Part shown: piece by piece, positions 1 through 12,700 of the stretch
Layout of the letters: each line of letters opens with the position of its first letter
Numbering within the stretch: the first letter of the stretch is position 1
Source: Petrosia ficiformis
Taxonomy: Eukaryota; Porifera; Demospongiae; Haplosclerida; Petrosiidae
Reading direction: 5' to 3'
Assembly: GCA_947044365.1 (NCBI GenBank)
Contig: OX345636.1
Span: 22,973,466-23,037,465, forward strand
DNA length: 64,000 nt
Translations under genes and position numbers: made by a program
The notes under the pieces: model-generated
Databases searched by the model: none
Told to the model about the DNA's origin: nothing
What the model saw: the letters and a program-made list of their open reading frames with translations, nothing else

Positions 1-2822
1 ACTATGTTAATGTGTCACCAAGACCTCCTCCTGGATCTAAAAAGGGGAAAAAAGGACCAGTCAAACCAGACCATAAAGATGTAACTTCACAATCAATGCC
101 CAAAAAATCTGATCAGACACGAGGCTCTGTACCATCTGATGTACTTGGAAAGATTCCACCTCCTAAAATAGCAACTAGGCAACGGAAAGATAGTGTTGGT
201 GGTGATGAAAACAATCCATTTTCAGTTCTCATGCAGAAACAAGGAGTACAAAGTATTCAAGAAAATTTAAATCCTCTTGAGTTGTCAACAAAAAGTCAAC
301 CAGACACAGTACAACCACTTGATTTAGTTTCTTCATGCGTTCACAAACCTTCTATTGCCCATGGAATGAAAAGGTCATTTCGTTACCGTAAGATCAGTCT
401 TAAGAATGAACGACCACTTTTGAACAATGTTCAAGAGGAGGTGAGTAGTGATGAAGAGGATGAAATTAATGAAACACAAGAGAGGTTGTTGTATAGTAAA
501 AAAGAACTTGCAAAATCAAGTCCCAATTTGAGTGAAATTGGTCGACCTCGTCCTGGTAGATGCAGGAATGCCATTCGACCAAGTCTGAATCCTTGTCCTT
601 CCATGCAAGGAACATTTCAGCCATTTTCCCCATCATATAATCCTTACAAACAAACCAGCTATTCCAAGATCACAGTAGTTGGTGTAAAAGTCCAAAACTG
701 TTCATCAAACATACCTCATTGTGACAGAATGCAAAAGTCAGTTTCTCCTGTACCTCGTCCAGAATCACTACGCAACTCTAACAGTGAAGGAACACTTTGT
801 TCTTCTCGTCCTGGCAGTAATTATTTACCACCACCACCTCCAATGTTTGACACACAGTTGTCTGACAGTGAAGATTTTGTGCTACCAGACAGGTCAGTGA
901 TGAGTGATTGTTGCTAGTTTTTATTTACTTGCATTCATCCATAATTATCTTAACCTGTTATTTCATGCATTACCCTCTTATCAATCCATCCTTACAGACA
1001 TCCTTCTGATACATTCATGAATTGTGAGACAATCAGTATTACCTCACTTGATGATATTGTTGTGGATCCTCCAGAAATGTTTGAAGATACATCGCTAAGT
1101 CCACCTGATGAAGAAAAAATAGAGATTGAAAGCAATGAGGTATATTAACTACTTCATATTGCAAGTTGCATGTGTGGGTGGGTATGCATAGATGATTACT
1201 GAGGAGTGTGTGGTTCACAGTTGTAAACTTCCCGATGCTTATTTATTATATTTTGCAACTGTTGTCCATAAAGTACAGTAATTACTCAGTAGTTTTATTT
1301 CCACACTACAGTAGTTCAACAGTACTTTTGACAGTAATTGATGTACTTGTCAATTGAACACCACAGTAGTGAGACAGTAATTACTATACATGTACTATAC
1401 TGACAGTAGAACTAAGGTAGTTACTGCTACTGTATAGTGATTTCTTATTGACATATACTGTACAATACATAACAGCAGATTAGTTTTATGTTATACAAAA
1501 AAGTACCAACGTCCTCAATCTAGCTACTGTGTTAAATGTGTTTCATGGCTACTGGAGCTTAGGCAAAGAATTGTACTTAGTAGTAGGTAGTTACTGTTAC
1601 TGTATGGTGACTTTTTATTGACATTTACTGTATGTTTATCAAGTGTGTTTGTTGCCTACCTACTCAGAACAAATCTACTTCCGAGATGAAGAGTGAGTGT
1701 GAACCTGAAGTCCCACCAAATAGAAACAGTACGGAGTCGTGTGACACTGGATACAATAGCAGTCCAAGTTATCATCAACGGACAGACACAGGTAAATTGT
1801 ATTTCACAAGAAATATTGTCAGTAACCCTTGCCTTAGGCAGAGTAGGTTACTGTAATTTTCATGATTGCCACGGATCATGGTCAGGCTTTCAGACTGGTT
1901 GACATCATCTATTCATAATGTAATGTATTGTATAATTATTATTACCAATAATTATATATATATATATATCACTGTTTGAATATGTTTTAATCTTAATCAT
2001 TGTAGGAGAAGAGAAATGGGGATCAGATGAAGGTTCGCCTTTGCCAACTACAACAGAAAAGCATTGTATTCCTATAATATTCTATACCAACAATGTATGG
2101 CGACCAAGAGGCAGAGGAAAGGGGCTTCTTGGATTACAAGTGTGCCTTGTAGAGCAAGGTAGTGGTGTAATAGAGGTATGTTCATAACAACTATTGTACA
2201 AAAATTTTTAAACCAACTTGGAGAAATTATGTGTTCATGAATCCATCGAAGTATGTAGCATGTCTTTATATTGGATGGTGCATTATAATTGCAGTTGTAT
2301 TCAGTTTGTGCATTGTACTGTAAGACAAGCCAAAATTGTCTATTCCATTAGCATTACAATGTGCATGCACTTACTTAAATGATAAAACACAAATAACACA
2401 AATTAAAAAGGAATTTATTTCTCATCAAAGGATCTTTTGTCTTTAAAAGAAATTGAAGGATACACTCTGATTGAATGTGAAGAACATGGACCTTCATCAG
2501 TAACTACACCTTCAGGTGACATATTAACAGTAGAGACATCACTACAGGATCTTGAATTTGGATTCAGTGTTGTTAAAAGTACTCAAAAGGTATATTCTTG
2601 CTTTATTGATTGCTAATGTAAACATACAGCAGTCCACATAATACTAGTATTAGCTTTAAGTTTAAATATTCTTTCACTTGCTAGGATCTCTTTAATCGAA
2701 GAGTGAAAGAGTTTGACTTTGAAGTGAGAAATCTATTCAGCAGCAACAAGAAACCATTTTCTTGTGAGATACACATTAAACATGCCAGTGAAGTTCTTGT
2801 TCTGCCCGTGGAACTGAGTTAG
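1..2822 (+). CDS. 3' part of an unidentified multi-exon protein gene (partial at left edge)
   Basis: Six exons keep one frame: 1-892, 998-1139, 1668-1791, 2006-2175, 2431-2589 and 2685-2822, all with GT donors and AG acceptors. They encode 540 residues before the stop at 2820-2822. The frame is open back to base 3, so the true start lies outside the window; the GTG at 12 is not a start. The first approximately 300 residues look disordered: Pro/Ser-rich, with a basic patch (KKGKKG near the start), an acidic run (SSDEEDE) and a PPPPP stretch. The last approximately 150 residues (exons 4-6) look folded, with alternating hydrophobic strands, e.g. IPIIFYTNNVW, GLLGLQVCLVE, FDFEVRNLF and a final LVLPVEL. 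I do not recognise the family. The introns carry mobile-element copies (1273-1463, 1584-1632) and a short AT run near 1955. Confidence 0.75.
1273..1463 (+). mobile_element. M1-family MITE copy (5' end missing) in an intron
   Basis: Closely matches the roughly 220-bp M1 family also seen at 21851, 30731, 33711, 35821, 42018, 42789 and 44266. The shared core reads cagtaattactcag ... gacagtaattgatgtacttg ... gtagaactaaggtag, ending in tattgacatatactgta. The left terminal repeat is absent here. It lies in the intron between exons 2 and 3 of the first gene. Confidence 0.8.
1584..1632 (+). mobile_element. M1-family terminal fragment just upstream of exon 3
   Basis: An isolated right end of the M1 family (ggtagttactgttactgta ... 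tattgacatttactgta). It stops 35 bp before the acceptor of exon 3 at 1668, so it makes up part of the polypyrimidine/branch-point region of that intron. Confidence 0.7.
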
Positions 2823-2889
2823 ACGGTTTCCTTTCAATTACACTAATAATAGACAAATGTCTTTGTAATGTTGTTTTTAATAACTTGTG

Positions 2890-2895
2890 AATAAA
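2890..2895 (+). promoter_or_regulatory. poly(A) signal AATAAA
   Basis: AATAAA lies 68 bases after the stop codon of the first gene, which gives a short 3' UTR. The opposing gene's stop codon lies at 3009-3011, so the two transcripts converge. Confidence 0.6.
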
Positions 2896-3008
2896 AGGAA
2901 CATTATTATAAATCATCTGCTGTGTGCATTATATGATATATATATATCTTATATATTTAAATTTAATTATAATTGCAAATATTTTAAATATATATATACA
3001 CTGTGGTA

Positions 3009-3650
3009 TTACAACCGATATACTCTTAGAGTGAGAAGGGGATCTAGATTAGGAGGTGAGGGAGGAGGAGTAATATCGGATACTCTATTTTCCTCCTTGG
3101 CATAATGCAAGTATTCAGTACTATCAACATGTCTGTGCTTTCTGCTTTGAAGAACTTGTCGTAATGTGTCTTTCCTAACTGCAAATCCATCATTCCATTT
3201 CACTTGTTTATGCACAGCATCACTTGTTGCGTAATATTGTTTCAATGTGCTTGACATAGTCTTTGGTGCTGTATAATTGTGTAGCTTTCTGGCATATCGA
3301 TTCGGATGTCTCACTGCAGTTTTCAGAGCTAACTGATTGTAAACATCACTACCTTGACTCAATGTCATATTCAATTTCTTTGAAGTATTTCTTGTCATGG
3401 ATGGTACTATGGCTTGCACGTGCCCTTGTCTGCTATTCACAGCTGGAAATTTTCTGCTTTCAATTTCTGGAGAGGGGTAATGTTTTGGACTACTTCTAAT
3501 CTGAAAATACAATGGCATTTTCAACTGTCCTGTTGTATATGAAAAAATTGATTCGTGATGGGGAAGATTAGATGTATCCAGCCATTCCTTGAACTTCCTT
3601 GAAGGCCATGTATCGGATCTCTCTCTTCTGTACTTCTGAAGACTGTACAT
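3009..3650 (-). CDS. intronless 213-residue basic protein, function unknown
   Basis: An uninterrupted minus-strand frame starts at ATG 3650 (MYSLQKYRRERSDTWPSRKF) and ends at 3009. The protein is rich in Lys, Arg, His and Tyr. It has no signal peptide or membrane segment, and it has a Pro-rich ITPPPSPPN near the C terminus. The local pattern of WPSRKFKEWL followed by many Tyr/His/Pro-containing short motifs resembles small axonemal or microtubule-binding proteins, but I cannot assign a family and that resemblance is only an impression. The start is supported by the head-to-head arrangement with the ZGRF1-like gene (ATG-to-ATG gap 89 bp). Its 3' end faces the 3' end of the preceding gene. It could instead be one exon of a larger gene, although no splice site is needed. 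Confidence 0.6.
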   Translation of the reverse strand: MYSLQKYRRERSDTWPSRKFKEWLDTSNLPHHESIFSYTTGQLKMPLYFQIRSSPKHYPSPEIESRKFPAVNSRQGHVQAIVPSMTRNTSKKLNMTLSQGSDVYNQLALKTAVRHPNRYARKLHNYTAPKTMSSTLKQYYATSDAVHKQVKWNDGFAVRKDTLRQVLQSRKHRHVDSTEYLHYAKEENRVSDITPPPSPPNLDPLLTLRVYRL

Positions 3651-3739
3651 AATTCTAGAAATCGGGTGGGGCTACGCCTAGCCTATCGCTACGTTTAATT
3701 TTTCCCCATCCGGCCACACCTACTACGAGATACATCATC
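3651..3739. promoter_or_regulatory. compact bidirectional promoter
   Basis: Only 89 bp separate the ATG of the minus-strand 213-residue protein (3650) from the ATG of the ZGRF1-like gene (3740). This stretch is noticeably richer in G, C and CpG than its surroundings (gctacgcctagcctatcgct). No TATA box is visible. Both transcripts must start in or very near this interval, so a shared core promoter is the simplest reading. Confidence 0.55.
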
Positions 3740-6700
3740 ATGGCGGGAACTTTGAGGGTTAGTTAGTAGGGTTTTATTTACATGATGAAATATCTTCTAC
3801 TATAGGTATTATACACACATCAGAAATACAAGAAAGCTAAAGTCTGGCAGGTATATTATAGAGATTTATGTACTGTGTAGTGTTTGTTTGTCTAGTTTAA
3901 GTCATAGAATTGTAGAAGAGGTTGAAGGCAACTAATGTGTAACTAGGCAGACATTTGTCTTGTATCGCACATGGAAAATAAATAGCTATTTGTTCATTTG
4001 ATAAATCATGTGAATTACATTACAGAGAACAGTGTAGAAATGGAAACCAGCACATGATAACATTGAACAAAATCATGCTATATATATAAAGATACCTACA
4101 ATGCCTAGACCCAACAGATTGAGAAGTGTTGCCTGTGAGATTGACAACTAGATGATAATTGTACTGGAGAACCTAGCACTGGATACAGCTCCATAAAGTG
4201 TTTAAGAGGGCATCAGGATGGTACCCCAGTGCTTTGCACTAGTTCAGAGCAACAGCATTAGCCTAAACTTACACTGTACAGTAAGCATTAGATTTTGATG
4301 TCACAGTGCATGCTAGAGGGACAATAGTGAGCACAGGTAAGTGAATTGCTCACTAAATGTTGTAAGGTTTTTCCACCCTGGAGAGTAGCTGAACTCCTTT
4401 GAAGTAGTAAAACCACCTTCTCAAGAATAATAGTGTATGGATAGTTGTTTAAATTGAAAATCATAAAGAAAACTAACAAATATGCTTGAATGCATGCATT
4501 CAAAACAAAAATACTGGACTCATTAGGAGTAGTCACTGATGAATTTAAAATTGGAAATGTTTATTCTCTTGTGTGTGTAAACATTAGAGTCTGGGATGGG
4601 CACACCTTATGCATTGTGAAGGAAGGTCTATTATCAGGCATGTACACAGAATTAAATCCTGACTCTACCTCCTCTTAGTGAAGGAATAGTGTCTAAATGT
4701 ATGTCATAACATTCTAATGACAGTTAATTTTGTACATTGAATTATGCTAGCTTTGATGTAATGATTGTCATTACATCTATATTGTATTATTCCATTTAGG
4801 ATGGATATCTAAAATTTGCATTGCATGGAACAAAAGTAAGTAGAACTACATATACAAATACTGTATATAGTACCTATATAGCTAAATATACAAGTACGTG
4901 TACTATATACATGTACATGTATGCATATTCAATGCATCCATGTAGTGATTGTAATTCTGTCCAGTTCATTATGGACTCTTTTCATTTGCACAGCACTAAA
5001 ATACTCTTTAAGTATCTAGTTTATTATTCATACATGTAGTTATTTGTATCCATGATTTGTTCACAGCTAGAGTTAGTTAGTATAAAATATAATGTAAAAG
5101 CATTACATGAACACAATATTAAATAAAAATTTTCGATGTGACTACTAGTCTTTCGAATAATTTGATAAGCCGCCTCCAATTTAATTTTTGTTATTGTAGA
5201 GTGTACTTTATAGTGATGAGGGAATCAATATTGATACTATTCATGTTACTCATTCTAAGGTTTGTTTAGTCTTTATTGTATGGATGGGTATACACATTAT
5301 GTACACAAATAGAGAATCTATTATTTGTTTGTCTTACCAACTGAACTGAGGAAGAAACCAGTGCTCCAATATTTGAAGTACTGGCATACATGTAGTAAGC
5401 AAAAGGTTTAAACTTTAAACAACATAAGAGATATCTGTGTGAGTCACAGTTGCTAAACTTGCTATTGGGGTCATAAACAGAACTTTCAAAATGTCAATGG
5501 AATTTCTCATACCATTAGATGACCGCTCCTATTAGGGTTTAATGATAGGGGGCATTGCCTCCTCTTGCTATAGCTTTGCCCAATAAACACACTACAATGA
5601 CCTTGTATATTGCCCTCTCAAAGTCTTTCAAATTCACGTTTCGCCCCCCTCCCTTGCCGAATTTTCTAAATGAAACCCTGCCTAGTAAATTATGTGTATT
5701 TGTGTAAGTTGTATTTTGCATTCTTGCTTGATCTCTTAGCAAATTAGCAATTACTCACTCATTAAGCCATTCCTTGTAAATCAGTGAATTGAGTGACACC
5801 TTTTGTTAATAATAATTGTATGTATTTTTCAGTTTGCTATCACCAGCTATCTCATAGTATATTTATGATGATGCATTTATCATTTATTATTTATTATCAA
5901 GTTTTATAATGGGCTTTCCAGCTAATCAGGATACACCCCGTAAATACATTACATGTACATATGAGTATTTCATACTGTAGTTGATTGAAGGTTATGAAAT
6001 AGAAACAGACAAGCATCTCATCACGATAGAAGAAGTGTTATCATCAGATAGTCTTCATAATCTTCCCCTTACAAATACTAAAAACCCATCAAATTCTAGA
6101 ACTAAAGGTTTTTCTACTCCGTCACAATACAGTAGTGAGGAAGCTTCAGTTTCAAAACATTTAAGAAAGTCCCATTCAGATATCAATACCAACTCTACAG
6201 TTTGTACAATGACGTCAGAACCAGTGAAAGTGAAATCAAAGCTTAACACCTATCAATTATTACATCCTACAGATAAGACAGGCCACTTCCTTTCTCAGAC
6301 TGGAAAAGGAAATTGCCAAAAATTTGAATTCACTAGTAGTCATGTTCCATCCACAGGAGCTAATTATTATGAGAAAACTGGCAGTGTTCCATTGGCTTTG
6401 AATAACAAGAGATCTGTGTCTCAAATTTTAGACATATTGAAAAGTAGTGATGAAAGACAAGTAAATCAAGAATATCATGTAAATCCATTAGCAATTACCA
6501 CTAAAGATAGCAATAGTGAAACAAACTTCAGTTCTGTATCTCAATACTCTAACAGTCCTTTACAGCAATCTCTGGTGCCGCAAAATAAGAAAATGAAGCA
6601 GTCATGTGATTCACCTGATGATTTAATGTTGATTCCAGCTGCACTATTACACAGAACTAATCCAAGTTCATCCCAGCTACCTCACTTGCCACTATCTTCT

Positions 6701-9700
6701 GAACTGAAATTCTCATGTGTTGTATCAAGAAGTCAAAATTTTGAAACGAATTCAAACTCGCTTACTTTAAAATTACCTCACGAATATTTGAGTCCAGAAG
6801 TTCAATCTACACATGGTGAATTGATCGTACCATCGTCCAATGACCCATATGTATACTCAGACAGCACTGAAGAACAGGTTGATACTATAGTAAGTGTATG
6901 TGTGTAGTATTATTGGATGTGTATTATTTAATAACTTCCTGGAAACGAAAATGTTTTGAGTGTAAGCTGAACACAGGCAAATACAGATATACATTGTATA
7001 TGTACTGGCTATATTTGTTTCTTTAGCTTGTACTGCACCTTGTACATGTAGATTGAATGACACTTACGTATTGTACTGATTGAATTACACTCGTTGTACA
7101 GTAGATAGATACATGTAAATTCATGTGCCTAGCATGCTAGCAAAAGGCGTAGAAATGATTAACAAACACAACAAACAAGCAGCCACATTGGCTTATAAAA
7201 TTCATAAAACACAACCACAAAAGGCTTAGAAAATATCACTCTGGCTTAGAAAAATAACTATAACAATCAGCCACAATAGCATAGAAAAACAAGATATATT
7301 GAGTATTGCTATAATTGCGTTGTGATGACTATGTATCAATCATTGCTGATGGCACTAGTGTCTATAACTTTCTGCATATATACTCGAAAGCTGGGGCCTG
7401 AAGAAGTAAGTGCAAGCTTGATTGCAGTCTAAGTACACAGATCTCTGATGAACTGCCTTCAAGGTTCTAAATGATTACTTCCTCATGTCTGAAACTCAAC
7501 AACTTATTATTCTGAGTTCCTGCTGGTCTGTAGCTCAAACGCGTGTTCTTTACGCACCACGCCCATTAATTGGCTGAGCTCCCGGAATGATGCAACTTCC
7601 TTAACTATGTATACAACGCATAGTCGCGCAAGTACGTGACAAGCATATAAATATATAATATATATATACATTAAACCCCGTGGAAAGCAATTATAAGGAT
7701 GGCCCTACTGGCCATAATAACACTCAGCCACTATGGCTTAGAAATGTACCTGTATACATGCACTGTTTTTTTTTCATAGAACTGACCTACTACACAATCT
7801 TAAGTGTTATTCAGCACTGCTTTTAATTCGTAATTAATGTATGCCAAGAAAGAAATCCTTTTAAATTTGTTTTCTACTCTGAGCTTCAGGGTCTTGTATT
7901 TGCTTGATTTTTGCATTTACATGTACATGTACATGTACACATTATTTCTATGTTTTTAGTCGAAGAGTCGTGTTCAAGGTGTAAAGGGTTTACCACATCC
8001 ACGAAATCTGATGAAGAATAAGGTACATGTAAACTATGTACATAATTATATTTACATCTATTGATCTAAATATTATGTATTTGGCAATAGAAATTGATAT
8101 TGGAATGTTTATATTCATGTCCATATGTGGTGTTCATATACATGTACATGTACATGTAGTGGATATATGGTATACATACATGTATATGTGCATGTGCTGG
8201 ATATATGGTATACATACATGTACATGTGCATGTTGTGGATATATGGTATACATACATGTACATATGCATGTGGTGGATATATGGTATACATACATGTACA
8301 TGTGCATGTGGTGGATATATGGTATACATACATGTACATGTGCATGTGATCAACATCATGTGCATTGCATATAACATTTAGTAGGGAGGAATTGTGGTTG
8401 TGTCTAGAATCGCAGCAGGAATGATTATCAGTTCTGACTTGTTGTTTTTACCTGTCAAATATAAATTGCTGTATAATCTTTTTCTAATGGTGCGTGTATA
8501 GTAGCTGATTAGCTAAAATAGACTGAAATATTTACACATCAACTTTGACAATTAGTGTTGGGCGATACCAGTAGTTTTCATTGCCTTACGATACAGTTTG
8601 GGAGTCAGAATTGATGGTATTGAGGATGATACCGATACTTGATAACGCATGTGCGTACGTGGTTAGATAAATGTCTAATTTTATACAACTTCAGTTTAAA
8701 ATGTGGAAGTGGTATTAAAATTTGTCTGTTAAATAGAGGTGTGGTAGAATAGTATACGATTGAATTACTTTTTTAAGAATATTGATACCTGAGAGGAAGA
8801 GGTCAGTATCACCCAGCACTAGGGATGGGCGGTTATGAAAATATGAGTCAACGATTATTGTTTTTGCCGATTATTGCGATTATTGCGATTATTGCGATTA
8901 TTGTGATTATTGGCTACCTTACATATGTATGTAGATTTCATTAACAATCAAATTGATACCTTTTATTTGTTGAGTAAACAGTGTTGAAAAACTGATTTAG
9001 ATGTGATAGTACTGAAAACCTGAAGTTATGGCACAATAATTGTTATTTTTGTGACCACGATATGGGAATATTTAGACGATACGATTATCACAGGAAATTT
9101 TAATCACGATTATCACGATAATCAAAATATTGCCCATCCCTACCCAGCACTATTGACAATTTTAAAAAAACACAATTATAATAAGCTGTTGAGTTTCAGC
9201 AGTTTTTTGAGTCAATTGTCATAAAGGAAACAAGATTGGCCAGTTGTGTTGATATTTCCAGTAACTACTACCAGATCAACTTGAAGTGATTATAGACAGA
9301 GTTTTTGATAAGTTTTGAAGCATGGGTCAAATTGGCTCAACAATGGTTAGTGTGTGTGAAGTTCTTTGGGCCAATAGTGCACCATATAAGCTCATCAAAG
9401 ACACTGGTTATAGATATACTAGAAATTGGAGAAACAACCATGAAAAATGATTAGATACTCTCACCTTCCAAACACAACTTGGCCATTACTTGAAGGTTGC
9501 TGAGAAAATGTATGAGCTGCTCCCACTAATGGATCGCTGTAATAGAAAAACAGGTGTATAATGTGTAATATTGTTTAATGAACTTGACAAACAAGGTGAT
9601 GCAATGCTGCATAATTCCTGCACACATTGGCTACTAACTTACAAAGTTCACCCAAGCATTTAAACCAAACATTAATTCACACGTCACTTTACAACTACAT

Positions 9701-12700
9701 ATGCAATAAACAACCATATAAATAACTATAGATTAACCCTCATGGAAGGATATCCCTGAAGGTCATAAAATTCACCATTTTCATGTCAGCATACCTTAGG
9801 CTCTGCTAAACGATTCATCAAATTAATGGGAGATATAATATTTAAAAATCGAGAGATATTTTTGAACTAAATTGTCAAATTATTTGTTATGCAGTATGTA
9901 CATCACAAAGTTTTGAAGTATTTAATGATTCAGTAGATTGCATAATCAAAGTTTTGTTTTTTAGAAGTAAAATTTGTTCCAGTACTTTTGAACTGACTCA
10001 CTGCAGAAAAGGGGAGTATTTAAGCTGTACCAGTGCTCAAAATAACGTCCAGCAATTGGCCATTTTCCAGACATTTTGGCTTTTTGTCAGGACAAATTGC
10101 TTTTGACTAGATAACTTGTCTGATGAATAGTACAAAAATAAGAAAAGTAACATTGCAGCAAGGTTAATTATAAGCCAACATTTGAGATGTGGCACTGTGG
10201 TTGTAGACGTGGTAGTAGAATAGTAGTTGACATCTTTGTTGTCATTGTTGACCTTTGATAGGTAAAGGTCATTCACGTTCACCATGACCTCAGAAAAATG
10301 TTTGTAACTTTAATTTGGAATGTCCAACAATCTTTTTACCTATACCATTTTCATATAATAGTCCTTCCTGTTCTTTTTTGTGTATGTCAAATTTCAATCT
10401 GTTGCTGCTTCATTATTGAGTTACAATATAATCATGTATTAACCTTATGATATTGAATTTTGAGGACATTGTGAATATGAACAGACTCTAGTCATATACA
10501 TGTACATCAATTATGTGAAAACATCGTTTGTTTCTTTTTCCATTATCAGAAGAAGACTCACAGTTGTTCTCTGAATGTTGGTTTAGTGTCAAGTGATAGG
10601 GTTGAACGAGAGATGACATCATCATCAAAATGGGAAGTATTTCTGGAACAAGAATGCTCAGAAAAACCCATTCATTGGATAAATGGTGCGTTTATTCAAC
10701 TGCTTGATTTACACATGTATATGTAATTCTGACCAATTAGGGAAGCGTTCAATTAGTGCATAATGGATATTTATTTTACATTGCTAACCCTCACCTGTAT
10801 AGGCAGAGTAGAGGGTTACTGTAATAAGGTTTTCTGTGTGTGTGTGTGTGCATTTCCAAAATATCTGGACAACTAACAAGAATGGGAATTTAATTGAGGT
10901 ATCAACTTATACAATGATCAAAAGAAAAGACATGCTTTTTCTAATCGGTTATCAACTCACAATTGCCATTTCACGCATCTTAAGAAACTTCTGGTATGGT
11001 AGCAAAAGAGTACATGAAATTTTAAGGCTATTGCTGTCAAATCACAACTTGGACATCAAGTACAGTTGAAGTAGTGGCTGCTACACCTCTAGCTTGCTCA
11101 GAGCTTTTTGCCATTATGATCACTTTCTAGCTCCACCTATTTCCAAAACTGTTTTCTACTTAATCACTTCTTATACTAGAAATTATGTACACTTGGTAGG
11201 ACTAGTGTGTAAGTTGTAACACACACGACACATATATTAAGTATATAATATTATATTTTATAATCTCAGTATAACAAGTGTATATAGAGGAAAAAAACAT
11301 CCCTATGATTGCTTTACAAATTTAAGTGAAGAACAAAGTATCCCTATGACTGCTTTGTGGTGTCCAGCATTCAGTAATCACGGCTATCTTTATGATGCCT
11401 GAAACACATCAGCCTTTATAGTTATTATTTTGATTATCTACTCTGTTTATCTTTTAAAGGACCTTGTAGAACATTAAGAATATATTTCAGGTAGAATAGC
11501 TAGCTATTAGTTTTAGTTTCTACGTATACTACACAGCTTTTCAGCCTTTTCTTTCTGCTGGTCTGTAGAGCTTGAGCGCGTGTTCTTTTACGCGCCATGC
11601 CCATTAATTGACCGAGCCCCCCGGAATGACGCAACATCCTTAACTACGTATGCAATGCATACTCACGCAAGTGACACAAGAATATATATATATTATATAC
11701 ATTAAACCCCGTGGAAAGCAATCATAGGGATGGCCCTACAGGCCATAATAATCATCAAGTATAGTCCACAATTATTTTCTTGTCAGTAGTTTCCTAATCA
11801 CACTTGTGGTGAGGGTTCTGCACTATGAGTGCATTCTTTTTTGATCTGCAATTAATACTAATTATAAGAAAGGTTTTTATGGTTGTTTCAACGTTGACCC
11901 TACAGTTGTTTGACATCCAGCACCCAAGCTTTTACTTATACAAAGTACAAAGGATATATGTTCTCACTACCTCATAGTAGCAGTCATGACTTTGAGTAGC
12001 AATGTGTATAATATTTAGCCAATTTACTGACTGCAGCTGAGCCCTCTACTGGTGTAAATTAGATTGTAATTAGTTATGTTTATAGCTACATATGCATATG
12101 TAATACAAAGCTGGGTTGCATTCAATGGGGTTTATATAACTTTGTAATATAGTGTAACATACATGTATGTTAAGTCAATGAATTTCATCTGCACCTGTGA
12201 CTTTAGTGTTATTGATGCTCACTTAGAAATTAAAATGTATGTAAGCTAGAATGATATAAGTTGCTGTCATGTTTTCTTATATTATAGATAGTCTTGGATC
12301 TCAGCGAGCATATAACATGGAATCATGTGATACGAAGTCAGTACTGGAGAATAGAGTAATCTCACCTATAACTGAAACAAAAAGTGATAATGAATGTGTA
12401 GAGCAATCAGTTGATAGTACATCATGTGTATCATATCCAAACAATTGTACTAACAATTCTGACCATGACACTCCTATAAACCCACATAGACAGTCTGTTG
12501 TACATAAAATTCCTGGAAGTCATGACCACTCTAATGTAGAAAATGTTACTAATGTGAGAGTATTACACCCTTTCATAGCAGACCCCACTAAATTCTTGTT
12601 ACCTGTGCCGACTACCTTATGTAATGTGAAAGACAAACAGGAAACGAATTCTTCGTGTTCTTTCGATGTCAGTTTATATAGCATGGATCAATGCAGTCCC

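Noticed and set aside
5981..6907. Treating the 5981-6907 frame as a complete single-exon gene
   Set aside because: It starts at TTG immediately after an AG acceptor and ends beyond a GTAAGT donor at 6890; it is internal exon 5 of the ZGRF1-like gene.
8036..8377. Cys/Tyr/His-rich open frames on both strands
   Set aside because: They are translations of the 38-bp tandem repeat and lie inside an intron.
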